This document shows, piece by piece, positions 17,820 to 26,310 of a stretch of DNA of 49,845 nucleotides. The notes beneath the pieces are model-generated. The model made no database searches and was not told where the DNA came from. It saw only the letters and a list, made by a program, of their open reading frames with translations. Every line of letters begins with the position of its first letter. The stretch's first letter is position 1. The translations under genes and the position numbers were made by a program. The DNA lies in the NCBI GenBank assembly GCA_964525045.1, contig CAZGFD010000028.1, forward strand, positions 1-49,845, written 5' to 3'. The stretch comes from G020348185 sp964525045. Lineage in GTDB: Bacteria > Nitrospirota > Nitrospiria > Nitrospirales > UBA8639.

Positions 17820-19205
17820 ATGATGAGCACAGCAACCAAAGTCGATACCACGTTTTGTGATTACAAAGTCGCTGACATGAATCTTGCCGAATGGGGACAA
17901 AAAGAAATCCAAATTGCGGAAACGGAAATGCCGGCCTTAATGGCTTTGCGCGAAAAATATCGCAACGCGCAGCCTTTGAAGGGAGCGAAAATTCTCGGAT
18001 GTATCCACATGACCATTCAAACAGCGGTGTTAATTGAAACGTTGATCGAACTGGGTGCTGAAGTACGCTGGTCTTCCTGCAACATCTTTTCCACCCAGGA
18101 TCATGCCGCAGCGGCCATTGCAGCCCGGGGAATCCCGGTGTTTGCGTGGAAGGGCGAAACCCTCGAAGAGTACGACTGGTGTATCGAGCAAACGATTTTA
18201 AAAAATGGCAAACCCTGGGATGCCAATATGGTGTTGGACGATGGGGGAGATTTAACACTGATGCTCCATGAGAAATACCCTGAAATGCTGGATCGCGTCC
18301 ACGGCATTACCGAAGAAACCACCACCGGAGTGCATCGCCTACAGGAGAGGCTGGAAAAAGGCACGCTGAAGGTCCCTGCCATCAATGTGAACGACTCGGT
18401 GACCAAGTCGAAAAACGACAATAAGTATGGGTGTCGCCATAGCTTAAATGATGCCATCAAACGCGGCACGGATCATCTGTTGGCGGGGAAAAAGGCGCTT
18501 GTGATTGGATATGGGGATGTCGGGAAGGGATCGGCCCAGTCACTTCGTCAGGAAGGCATGATTGTGAAGGTCGCCGAAATTGATCCCATCTGTGCCATGC
18601 AAGCCTGTATGGACGGATTTGAAGTCGTCTCTGCCTACCATGAAGGCATCAATACCGGAAAAATAGAAGACATCAATGCAGAATTGCTCTCAAATACGGA
18701 TTTGATCGTGACAGCCACGGGCAATTATAACGTTTGCGATTCGGCCATGTTGCAGTCGTTAAAAAGCGGTGCGGTGGTTTGTAATATCGGGCATTTCGAT
18801 AATGAAATCGATACGGCCTTTATGCGTGAAAATTGGGAATGGGAAGAGGTCAAGCCCCAGGTTCACAAGATCTTCCGTGATAAGGCGGGGACGGACCACC
18901 TCATTTTATTATCCGAAGGACGATTAGTGAATCTTGGAAATGCCACGGGTCACCCTTCCAGAGTGATGGATGGTTCGTTTGCCAACCAGGTTCTTGCCCA
19001 GATCTATTTGTTTGAGCGTAAATTTGCTGATCACCCGGATGCGGAAATCACGGTTCAAGTCTTGCCGAAAAAACTCGACGAAGAAGTCGCCGCCTATATG
19101 GTACGGGGATTTGGTGGTGTCATCACGAAACTGACCAAAACGCAAGCCGATTATATAAATGTCTCATTAGATGGCCCTTTTAAAATCGACGACTATCGGT
19201 ATTGA
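17820..19205 (+). CDS. ahcY: adenosylhomocysteinase
   Basis: 461 residues. Splits S-adenosylhomocysteine into adenosine and homocysteine, with bound NAD. Visible blocks: CIHMTIQTAVLIETLIELGA, SSCNIFSTQDHAAAAIA, DDGGDLT, NVNDSVTKSKNDNKYGCRHS (catalytic Lys/Asp region), the NAD site VIGYGDVGKGSAQS, and the C-terminal lysine/tyrosine end FKIDDYRY. The start has two adjacent ATG codons (17820 and 17823) behind AAGGAAGGAAGGA. It belongs with metK in the activated methyl cycle. Length is in the range of the longer bacterial form with the ~40-residue insertion. Confidence 0.97.
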   Translation: MMSTATKVDTTFCDYKVADMNLAEWGQKEIQIAETEMPALMALREKYRNAQPLKGAKILGCIHMTIQTAVLIETLIELGAEVRWSSCNIFSTQDHAAAAIAARGIPVFAWKGETLEEYDWCIEQTILKNGKPWDANMVLDDGGDLTLMLHEKYPEMLDRVHGITEETTTGVHRLQERLEKGTLKVPAINVNDSVTKSKNDNKYGCRHSLNDAIKRGTDHLLAGKKALVIGYGDVGKGSAQSLRQEGMIVKVAEIDPICAMQACMDGFEVVSAYHEGINTGKIEDINAELLSNTDLIVTATGNYNVCDSAMLQSLKSGAVVCNIGHFDNEIDTAFMRENWEWEEVKPQVHKIFRDKAGTDHLILLSEGRLVNLGNATGHPSRVMDGSFANQVLAQIYLFERKFADHPDAEITVQVLPKKLDEEVAAYMVRGFGGVITKLTKTQADYINVSLDGPFKIDDYRY

Positions 19206-19672
19206 TTTCTCGGGAAAAAATCGGTTTTCACCGTCGGGTTTCTGATTGAGAGAGAAAGTACCTCCTTATCGGGTTCTAGAAACGTGAATTTTTTTCGTTT
19301 CTCAGGAAATGCCCACCAATGAATACAACAAGCGTGAAAAGGGCTTTGCGCTTGCCCTAAGTCGTTCAGGTGGATAGGGAACGGGTTATTAGCTGCTCGT
19401 TTAACCACCATCGTGCCCCAATGGCGATGGTGGAGCCACTTTACAACTAGAGGGGCAAAGTGTATACTTTGCCATTGACCCACCGTTTAGGATCGCTGTA
19501 GTTCTGTGATCCGAATCCTAATCTTTTTATTGATGAGGGGCTGGTTAGTTATCCCGGCAGGGTGAAACCGTGTGAGTCAGAGCCAGCCAATTATGGGCAT
19601 CAGGTAGCCTGTGTGGGGATTAAATAATGGACCAAAAACTTCTTTTTTCCAATAGTGCGGTAGGTGCAAGAC
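19206..19672 (+). promoter_or_regulatory. structured intergenic region before the desaturase gene
   Basis: 467 bases without a gene. Hairpins seen: CCACCATCG (19405-19413) with CGATGGTGG (19425-19433); GGCAAAGT (19454-19461) with ACTTTGCC (19466-19473), loop GTAT; and GGCTGG (19539-19544) with CCAGCC (19583-19588). None has a terminator-like T-run. They could be part of a cold- or lipid-responsive leader of the desaturase; no known riboswitch was recognised. Confidence 0.3.
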
Positions 19673-20569
19673 ATGACTGAAGATGATGTTGAAGCTCTTG
19701 ACAGACAGTTCGATTTGAAAACCACGATACTGTTTAGTTTAGTTGTTGGAGGGACCATATTGGTGGTTCCGACTTTTGCCTATTTTTTTGGCTACTCCTG
19801 GTTTGACTGGACGATGTTTTTTCTCTTGTACATTGTCTCCGGATTAGGAATTACGGTCGGCTATCATCGGCTGATGGCTCACAGGAGTTTCAAGTGTCCC
19901 AATTGGGTCAAGGGTGGGTTATTAATTGCGGGGGGGATGGCCTTGCAAAATTCCGCCCTGAAATGGGCCGCCGATCACGTTCGTCATCATGCTCGATGCG
20001 ATAAAGAGGAAGATCCGTACAACGCCATGTTGGGCTTTTGGTACAGCCACTGCGGATGGTTATTTTGGAGAGACCCCTACCGTAGCGAAAAGTATGCCAC
20101 CAGACTTAAACAGGATCCGTTGGTCATGTGGCAGCATCGTCATTACTACACCATTGTGATCAGTGGGTTGGCACTGCCACTTGTGGTGGGGTTTCTGTAT
20201 GACGGATGGCTTGGGGGGCTGAGCTGTTTTCTGTTGGCCGGCTTGGGACGAACATTTTTTGTGCTGAATTCCACCTTTTTTATCAATTCCATTTGTCATC
20301 TTTGGGGATCTCAACCTCATGGAACTTCCGACTCCAGTCGAGACAGCTGGGTGGTGTCCGTGTTGACCTTTGGGGAGGGATACCACAACTACCATCATAT
20401 GTACCAAAGCGACTATCGCAATGGTCCCAAATGGTACAACTTCGATCCTTCCAAATGGCTGATTTGGTCCCTGAGTAAGTTGGGCCTCGCCCACGACCTC
20501 AGGCGACAATCGAATGACCAGTCTTCCAATCCAAACCGATCTGCGGATCAACTCGTCTTGCCGTCCTAA
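19673..20569 (+). CDS. fatty acid desaturase (acyl-CoA delta-9 type)
   Basis: About 298 residues, integral membrane. Introduces a double bond in acyl chains using a di-iron centre and oxygen. The three histidine boxes are present: HRLMAH, HVRHHARCDKEEDP and HNYHHM. Hydrophobic segments before box 1 and between boxes 2 and 3 match the family. The ATG at 19673 is preferred over the GTG at 19664 because AGGTG lies six bases ahead of it. The long structured upstream region may control expression, and a strong terminator follows the gene. It is a single-gene unit in a microbe that must therefore meet oxygen. Confidence 0.93.
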   Translation: MTEDDVEALDRQFDLKTTILFSLVVGGTILVVPTFAYFFGYSWFDWTMFFLLYIVSGLGITVGYHRLMAHRSFKCPNWVKGGLLIAGGMALQNSALKWAADHVRHHARCDKEEDPYNAMLGFWYSHCGWLFWRDPYRSEKYATRLKQDPLVMWQHRHYYTIVISGLALPLVVGFLYDGWLGGLSCFLLAGLGRTFFVLNSTFFINSICHLWGSQPHGTSDSSRDSWVVSVLTFGEGYHNYHHMYQSDYRNGPKWYNFDPSKWLIWSLSKLGLAHDLRRQSNDQSSNPNRSADQLVLPS

Positions 20570-20585
20570 GTAAGCCGATTCTGTT

Positions 20586-20637
20586 CGGGATTGCCATAGC
20601 AGGTGGACTTGTAGTCCATCCGCTATTCCCGTTTTTT
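20586..20637 (+). terminator. rho-independent terminator after the desaturase gene
   Basis: Long imperfect stem, left arm from CGGGATTGCCATAGC and GGTGGAC, right arm GTCCATCC through GCTATTCCCG, loop TTGTA, followed by six T at 20632-20637. Confidence 0.85.
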
Positions 20638-20639
20638 GG

Positions 20640-20742
20640 TTAAGGGGGGACTTCAGTTTCAGGTTCCAGGTAAAAATAATAGGAAAGTTCTCTTTTCTTA
20701 TGACTTGAAACTTGGAACCTGAAACCTGAAACTTCCCCCTTG
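20640..20742. repeat. inverted pair of GAAACCY-type heptad repeats
   Basis: GTTTCAGGTTCC on the left (about 20656-20667) is the exact complement of GGAACCTGAAAC on the right (about 20714-20725). The outer bases (AAGGGGG and CCCCCTT) also pair. The whole could fold into one large hairpin between the desaturase terminator and argD. Confidence 0.75.
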
Positions 20743-20811
20743 GGGGTCATATTGCACCATGGAGAACCCCTGTGCTAGATTCGCCAGTATTCACGCGGGG
20801 TTTCGCTTCTC

Positions 20812-22020
20812 ATGCTGACTGAAGAAATACAACAAATTGTCTCCGAATATGTCATGAATACCTACGACCGTCTTCCTCTGGCGATCACCCGCGGTCGTGG
20901 ATGTCATGTGTATGACGCCGAAGGGCGGGAGTACCTTGATTGTGTAGCGGGAATTGCCGTCAATACTCTCGGATATGGCCATCCCGATTTAGTGGCTGCC
21001 ATTGAACGACAAGTCCGCCAGTTGATTCACACTTCGAACTTGTATTTCACGGAACCTCAGGGCCAACTGGCCCGCCGACTGGTCGAGCAGTCGTTTGCCG
21101 ACAAGGTTTTCTTATGTAATAGCGGAGCTGAAGCCAATGAGGCGGCAATTAAATTAGCCAGACGGTATGCCCATCAACAATTTGGTCCTGGGCGATCGGA
21201 AATGGTCACCATGGTGAATTCTTTCCATGGTCGAACGCTTGCCACGTTGACTGCCACGGGACAGACCAAAGTCCAAGAGGGATTTGAACCACTTCTTCCA
21301 GGGTTCACATATGTTCCGTTTAATAATTTTGAGGCTTTAGAGAAGGCGGTGTCAGACCGAACGGCCGCCGTGATGTTAGAACTCATTCAAGGCGAAGGTG
21401 GTGTGGTGGTGGCCGATCAGGCCTACATCCATGCTGTGAGAGATCTTTGTTCGCAAAAGGATATTCTGCTCATCGTGGATGAAGTGCAGACCGGCATGGG
21501 TCGCACGGGGACGCTTTTCGCCTATGACCAATTTGGGATCCAACCGGATGTGATGACGTTAGCAAAAGGACTCGGTGGTGGATTCCCAATTGGGGCATGT
21601 TTAGCGACCAACAAAGTGGCCAAGGTCTTTGGCCCCGGTACCCATGCGTCGACCTTTGGAGGCAACCCCTTGGCCAGTGCCGCCGCCCTTGAAGTACTTC
21701 GGATCCTCCTGGACGGGGGGGAGCTGGAACGAAGCCGAGTAAAGGGTGCCTATCTTGAGAAAGGTCTTCAGGCCCTCAAAGAGCGGATCCCCCTAATCCA
21801 AGGCGTCAGGGGAATGGGTCTTCTTCAGGGGATTGAATTGACCATTGATGGAAAACCCATCGTCATGGACTGCCTGGCCCGACGACTGATGATTAATTGT
21901 ACGATGGGACAGGTACTTCGATTGGTTCCTCCCTTAATCATTAAGATTGGAGAAATTGACCATCTTCTCAACGTCCTGTCCGACGTATTGACGAAACATT
22001 TGAACAACACCAGACACTAG
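20812..22020 (+). CDS. argD: acetylornithine aminotransferase
   Basis: 402 residues, class III PLP aminotransferase. Converts N-acetylglutamate semialdehyde to N-acetylornithine; many members also serve the succinyl-DAP step of lysine synthesis, which fits the neighbouring dap genes. Seen: GRGCHVYDAEGREYLDCVAG near the N-terminus, FLCNSGAEANEAAIKLARRY, FHGRT, DEVQTGMGRTG, and the PLP lysine in TLAKGLGGGFPIGA. First gene of the arg-lys run; argF follows 102 bases later. Homologues of ornithine and GABA aminotransferases look alike, but the arg context decides. Confidence 0.95.
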   Translation: MLTEEIQQIVSEYVMNTYDRLPLAITRGRGCHVYDAEGREYLDCVAGIAVNTLGYGHPDLVAAIERQVRQLIHTSNLYFTEPQGQLARRLVEQSFADKVFLCNSGAEANEAAIKLARRYAHQQFGPGRSEMVTMVNSFHGRTLATLTATGQTKVQEGFEPLLPGFTYVPFNNFEALEKAVSDRTAAVMLELIQGEGGVVVADQAYIHAVRDLCSQKDILLIVDEVQTGMGRTGTLFAYDQFGIQPDVMTLAKGLGGGFPIGACLATNKVAKVFGPGTHASTFGGNPLASAAALEVLRILLDGGELERSRVKGAYLEKGLQALKERIPLIQGVRGMGLLQGIELTIDGKPIVMDCLARRLMINCTMGQVLRLVPPLIIKIGEIDHLLNVLSDVLTKHLNNTRH

Positions 22021-22058
22021 GTGAAAAACTCGGCCCTTGAGGAACAAGACGGACCTTA

Positions 22059-22075
22059 ACCTGAAACTCGAAACT
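22059..22075. repeat. short GAAAC heptad repeat in the argD-argF space
   Basis: ACCTGAAACTCGAAACT, the same unit type as the blocks at 10571, 20640, 31435, 33436 and 34343. Confidence 0.55.
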
Positions 22076-22122
22076 ATCTGACCCCCACCCTTTCCCAATA
22101 CTAACGAAACGGATTGAGTACC

Positions 22123-23124
22123 ATGCCATCGCTGGGCATTTCTTCCATTAACCGACAACCCACCCCTTCCCTTTCCCGGTCTGTGCCCAGGCCCAAAAAA
22201 GACCTGTTAACAGTCGCGAGCCTTTCCAGGCGTCAGCTGACCCGTCTTCTCCAAAAAGCCCATGCCCTCAAAAAGAAACAACAGTCGGGTCGCCCGAGTC
22301 GACCACTCATTGGAAAAACGCTTGGATTAATTTTCGAAAAACCCTCAACCCGAACTCGGGTTTCTTTTGAAGCGGGCATGAATCAACTCGGGGGGCAAGC
22401 CCTCTTTCTCGCCGCAGAGAAAATCCAACTCAGTCGAGGGGAAAGTTTGGCTGATACCGCTCAAGTCCTCTCGCGTTATCTTGATGGGTTGGTAATCAGA
22501 ACGTTCGACCAAACCACCCTTGAGGCCTGGGCCAAACATGCCACGATCCCCGTCATTAACGGGCTGACGGATCTGTGTCATCCCTGCCAAGCCCTTGCGG
22601 ATCTCTTGACCATTTCTGAGAAAAAAGGACGGCTCAAGGGCATCAAATTGGCGTATATCGGCGACGGAAACAACATTGCCAATTCCTTGATTGAGGCGGC
22701 GGCGAGGACCGGCATGCAAATTACGGTCGGATGCCCATCCGGGTTCGAGCCGGACCAAAAAATTGTGAATTGGGCTCAAGAAGCATCCAGAGAAACGGGC
22801 GGTCGCATTGATGTCACTCAAGATCCCATGGTAGCGGCTAAAGGGGCAGATGTGCTCTATACCGACGTTTGGATTAGCATGGGACAGGAGCGCGAACAGA
22901 AACGGCGCTTAAAAGCCCTCATGCCGTACCAATTAAATGAACAGTTGCTTCAAATTGCCAAATCGGGAGCCGTGGTCATGCATTGCCTGCCGGCTCATCG
23001 AGGGGAAGAAATTTCTGAATCGGTCCTTGATGGAGCGCAATCTGTCATTCTCGATCAAGCTGAAAATCGGCTGCACATGCAGAAAGCGATTCTGATCGAT
23101 TGGTTGGGTGGCTCAACCTCATGA
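22123..23124 (+). CDS. argF: ornithine carbamoyltransferase
   Basis: About 333 residues. Transfers a carbamoyl group to ornithine, giving citrulline. Signatures: carbamoyl-phosphate site EKPSTRTRVSFEAGM, the DLCHPCQALADL block, and HCLPAHRGEE near the C-terminus, which contains the catalytic cysteine. An ATG at 22123 is taken instead of the in-frame TTG at 22114. The N-terminus has a ~25-residue basic extension before the conserved LTVASLSRRQLTRLL. The stop codon overlaps the argG start (ATGA), so the two are translationally coupled. Confidence 0.95.
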   Translation: MPSLGISSINRQPTPSLSRSVPRPKKDLLTVASLSRRQLTRLLQKAHALKKKQQSGRPSRPLIGKTLGLIFEKPSTRTRVSFEAGMNQLGGQALFLAAEKIQLSRGESLADTAQVLSRYLDGLVIRTFDQTTLEAWAKHATIPVINGLTDLCHPCQALADLLTISEKKGRLKGIKLAYIGDGNNIANSLIEAAARTGMQITVGCPSGFEPDQKIVNWAQEASRETGGRIDVTQDPMVAAKGADVLYTDVWISMGQEREQKRRLKALMPYQLNEQLLQIAKSGAVVMHCLPAHRGEEISESVLDGAQSVILDQAENRLHMQKAILIDWLGGSTS

Positions 23125-24383
23125 AGCAATCTTCCTGGCCTTTGACCAAGTCTCCATCCCGAACACATGTCTCTTCAAAAACGGCCCCCAAGGTGGTCCT
23201 GGCCTATTCTGGGGGGTTGGATACGTCGGTAATCCTCCATTGGCTCAAGGAAACCTACGGGTTTCAGGTCATCGCATTTTGTGCGGATTTGGGGCAGGGA
23301 GAAGATTTACAGGCCATCAAACGAAAGGCCAAGGAGGTGGGAGCCTCCAAGGTCCATGTGGAAGACCTTCGTGAAGAATTCGTGAAGAATTATGTTTTTC
23401 CGATGTTGAGAGCCAATGCCGTCTACGAAGGGAGTTATTTGCTCGGGACCTCGATCGCGCGTCCGCTTATTGCCCGTAGACAAATGGAACTTGTCCAAAA
23501 AGAAAAGGCCAGAGCCGTCAGCCATGGTGCGACGGGAAGAGGAAATGATCAGGTCCGATTCGAATTAACCTATGCCGCCATTAATCCTGGGATCCAGGTG
23601 ATCGCACCCTGGCGGGAATGGACCCTCAAATCCCGTGGAGATCTCATGGCCTATGCTCGCAAACATCGTATCCCGATCACGGTGACGAAAGCCAAACCCT
23701 ACAGCATGGATTTGAATTTGTTGCATATAAGTTACGAAGGGGGAAAATTAGAAGATCCCTGGGAAGCCGCCCCGGAGGACCTCTTCCAGATGACGGTGTC
23801 CCCCGAACGAGCCCCTGACAAAGCGCAGCAAATTGAAATTGACTTTCACCGGGGAGACCCGGTGGCCGTCGATGGAAAAAAAATGCCACCCTCGGTATTA
23901 CTCGCGCATCTAAACCGACTTGGGGGCAAGCATGGAATCGGACGGGTGGACCTCGTCGAAAACCGATATGTCGGCATGAAATCTCGTGGCGTTTACGAAA
24001 CCCCCGGGGGGACGATTCTCCATGTGGCCCGGAAAGGCCTAGAGTCTTTGACCATGGATCGTGAAGTGCTCCATCTCCGCGATAGTCTGACCCCCCGGTA
24101 CGCAGAATTGGTGTATTATGGTTATTGGTTCTCTCCCGAAAGGGAGATGCTTCAGGCGGCGTTCGACCAAGCCCAGCGGGATGTCAGCGGGACGGTACGT
24201 GCCAAATTGTATAAGGGGAATTGCACAGTGACGGGTCGTCGGTCTCCCCGGTCGCTTTATCTCAAGGACCTTGCCACCTTCGAGGAGGGTGAGGGGTACG
24301 ATCAGAAAGAGGCCGGGGGATTTATTCGCTTGAATGCCTTACGATTGGCGGTCCGTCGGACACGGCAAGGAACTTCACGTTAA
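23121..24383 (+). CDS. argG: argininosuccinate synthase
   Basis: About 420 residues. Joins citrulline and aspartate using ATP. The ATP pyrophosphatase motif SGGLDTSVI is in VVLAYSGGLDTSVILHWL; other family blocks are EGSYLLGTSIARPLIA, SHGATGRGNDQVRFE, and APWREW. The ATG at 23121 overlaps the argF stop; a TTG seven codons earlier is not needed. The N-terminus is ~20 residues longer than in many relatives. The C-terminus (KGNCTVTGRRSPRSLY) is complete. Confidence 0.97.
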   Translation: MKQSSWPLTKSPSRTHVSSKTAPKVVLAYSGGLDTSVILHWLKETYGFQVIAFCADLGQGEDLQAIKRKAKEVGASKVHVEDLREEFVKNYVFPMLRANAVYEGSYLLGTSIARPLIARRQMELVQKEKARAVSHGATGRGNDQVRFELTYAAINPGIQVIAPWREWTLKSRGDLMAYARKHRIPITVTKAKPYSMDLNLLHISYEGGKLEDPWEAAPEDLFQMTVSPERAPDKAQQIEIDFHRGDPVAVDGKKMPPSVLLAHLNRLGGKHGIGRVDLVENRYVGMKSRGVYETPGGTILHVARKGLESLTMDREVLHLRDSLTPRYAELVYYGYWFSPEREMLQAAFDQAQRDVSGTVRAKLYKGNCTVTGRRSPRSLYLKDLATFEEGEGYDQKEAGGFIRLNALRLAVRRTRQGTSR

Positions 24384-24393
24384 AGAGTGTGGC

Positions 24394-25875
24394 ATGCCAG
24401 CAATTGCTCAGAAACGAAAAATCTCTAACAAATCAACCTCTTCGGGCAATCGTCCATCCAGGTTAATGAAGACCAAACCCCGAATGGCCAAGTCCTCTTC
24501 AACCAAGGCCTGGGGGGGGCGGTTTACCGAGGGGACCCATCGCCTGGTAGAGCAGTTTACGGCTTCGCTCCCTTACGATAAGCGATTGTACGCTCATGAT
24601 ATTCAAGGAAGCATCGCTCATTGCAAAACGCTTTTGAAGGCGAAAGTTCTGACGAACTCCGAATGCACCCGGATCATTCGAGGGCTGGATCGGATTCGGT
24701 TAGATATCCGTCGTGGCCTCCATGCCTTTCGAGAAGAAGACGAAGACATTCACATGAGCATCGAGCGTCGTCTGACCAAAATTATCGGCTCACTGGGCGG
24801 GAAACTCCATACCGGCCGAAGTCGCAACGACCAAGTCGCGTTGGATCTTCGATTATATCTTCGAGATTCCCTGATCACGGTAAAACAGGGTGTCATCCGC
24901 TTACAGAAGGCCTTTCTCGCCCAGGGCCGAAAGCACCTGAACCTAATCATTCCCGGCTATACCCACCTGCAGCGTGCCCAGCCGGTGCTCTTAGCACACC
25001 ACTGGCTGGCCTATGTGGAGATGCTCGAACGGGATAAAGGTCGAATCCAGGATGCCTACACCCGCGTGAATATCATGCCGCTGGGTTCCGGGGCCTTAGC
25101 TGGAACGAATTATCCCCTTGACCGGTCGTATACGGCCAAACTGTTAAAATTTCCGGCAATTACAACAAACAGTCTTGATGCCGTGTCGGATCGGGATTTT
25201 GTGGTGGAGGTCTTAAATGCGCTGGCCATTCTGATGATGCATCTCTCCCGACTCAGCGAAGAGCTGGTCCTGTGGTCTTCACAGGAATTTCAGTTTCTGG
25301 ATTTGCCCGATGCCTTCTGTACCGGCAGCAGCATGATGCCCCAGAAAAAAAACCCCGACGTGGCTGAGTTGATCAGAGGGAAAACCGGGCGGGTCTATGG
25401 ATCCCTGATATCGGTCTTGACGATGTTGAAAGGGCTTCCGTTGAGTTATAATCGAGATCTGCAGGAAGACAAAGAACCCTTGTTCGATGGACTGGATACG
25501 GTGACGGCCTCCCTCACCCTCTGTGCGGAGCTCATCTCCCGACTAAAAGTGCGTCGAAAGGTGATGGCCCAGGCTTCATCATCGGGGATGCTTCTTGCTA
25601 CTGAACTCGCGGATTACCTTGTAAATAAAGGGATACCCTTTCGTGAAGCCCATGCGATTGTGGGAAAACTCGTCCGTGATTGTTTGGCTGAAAATAAAGA
25701 CCTGTCCACGGTCACGGTGGCGGATCTGAAATCCTACTCATCACAATTCGGTGCGGATGTCCGAAATGTCCTGACAGCCGATGGCGCCATCAATCGGAAA
25801 AAGCAGGTTGGAGGAACCGCTCGGAAACAAGTGGAAAGTCGGTTACGGCAAATGGAAAACCAACTCCTCAAGTAA
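24394..25875 (+). CDS. argH: argininosuccinate lyase
   Basis: About 493 residues from the ATG at 24394, ten bases after argG. Splits argininosuccinate into arginine and fumarate. Blocks: KAWGGRFTEGTHRLVEQF, IHMSIERRL, TGRSRNDQVALDLRLY, the fumarase/aspartase-family signature GSSMMPQKKNPDVAEL (with the catalytic serine loop), and YNRDLQEDKEPLFDG. The conserved part begins about 30 residues in, so the true start could be ATG 24466 or 24484; the intervening Lys/Ser-rich stretch is unusual. Completes argF-argG-argH in order. Confidence 0.95.
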   Translation: MPAIAQKRKISNKSTSSGNRPSRLMKTKPRMAKSSSTKAWGGRFTEGTHRLVEQFTASLPYDKRLYAHDIQGSIAHCKTLLKAKVLTNSECTRIIRGLDRIRLDIRRGLHAFREEDEDIHMSIERRLTKIIGSLGGKLHTGRSRNDQVALDLRLYLRDSLITVKQGVIRLQKAFLAQGRKHLNLIIPGYTHLQRAQPVLLAHHWLAYVEMLERDKGRIQDAYTRVNIMPLGSGALAGTNYPLDRSYTAKLLKFPAITTNSLDAVSDRDFVVEVLNALAILMMHLSRLSEELVLWSSQEFQFLDLPDAFCTGSSMMPQKKNPDVAELIRGKTGRVYGSLISVLTMLKGLPLSYNRDLQEDKEPLFDGLDTVTASLTLCAELISRLKVRRKVMAQASSSGMLLATELADYLVNKGIPFREAHAIVGKLVRDCLAENKDLSTVTVADLKSYSSQFGADVRNVLTADGAINRKKQVGGTARKQVESRLRQMENQLLK

Positions 25876-25917
25876 ATCCCCCTCGCCCCTTTTGTCAAAG
25901 GGAGAATGGGGGGATTT
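25874..25917. repeat. hairpin element at the argH stop codon
   Basis: AAATCCCCC at the left pairs with GGGGGATTT at the right, and CCCTT..AAAGGG inside. Such AAATCCCCC...GGGGGATTT palindromes are a common dispersed intergenic element in several phyla (from memory). Here it overlaps the argH stop and could act as terminator or mRNA stabiliser. Confidence 0.7.
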
Positions 25918-25944
25918 TCAACTTTACCCTGAAGGAGAGCAGGT

Positions 25945-26181
25945 ATGGGTACGAAACAGAGATTGAATTTCCGATTCATCATAGTAATACTGTGTCTTTC
26001 ACTAGGCCCAGCCTGTGGCCAAGTGAATGCCCCCATTCCACCCGAAGATGTGGGAATTGAGGCGAAACTGCGAAAGCAGCAGAAACAAATTGAGGAACAA
26101 GAGAAAACCTCAGATGACGGGGTTCCGATAGAAGAAGAATCTGTCGAGCTTCCCCCCCTTCGACCTATAGGAACACGGTAA
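25945..26181 (+). CDS. small lipoprotein, LptM (YifL)-like
   Basis: 78 residues. Signal peptide (FRFIIVILCLSLGPAC) with the lipobox cysteine at residue 24, followed by CGQVNAPIPPEDVG. This matches the short LptM/YifL pattern (CG-x-KGPLxxPP), a lipoprotein that helps disulfide maturation of the LptDE translocon in E. coli, where its gene also sits beside dapF/lysA-type genes. The remaining ~45 residues (LRKQQKQIEEQEKT...) are charged and probably helical, longer than in E. coli LptM. AAGGAGAGCAGGT precedes the ATG. Placement between argH and lysA is the best supporting context; the family call is moderate. Confidence 0.6.
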   Translation: MGTKQRLNFRFIIVILCLSLGPACGQVNAPIPPEDVGIEAKLRKQQKQIEEQEKTSDDGVPIEEESVELPPLRPIGTR

Positions 26182-26226
26182 GATCCACATGAATGAATCG
26201 AATCCCCTCGCTTTAGGAAGAGAGTC

Positions 26227-26310
26227 ATGGCAGAATATCTCAAACTTCTACGCTTAGGCATAGTGAATTTTATCTATAATATAGTCCAGCCAGGAGGACA
26301 GAACGAATGA
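26227..26310 (+). CDS. 27-residue small ORF coupled to the radical SAM gene
   Basis: ATG at 26227 with AGGA eight bases upstream (26215-26218), and a TGA at 26308-26310 that overlaps the radical SAM start (ATGA). The peptide starts MAEYLKLLRLGIVNFIYN and is hydrophobic. Its Pro-Gly-Gly near the end is encoded by the AGGAGG ribosome site of the next gene, so that GG need not be functional. It may be a coupling leader or a real small protein. Coding status unproven. Confidence 0.45.
   Translation: MAEYLKLLRLGIVNFIYNIVQPGGQNE

Noticed and set aside
19539..19588. Cobalamin or c-di-GMP riboswitch before the desaturase
   Set aside because: The conserved boxes of these classes could not be found; only generic stems remain.
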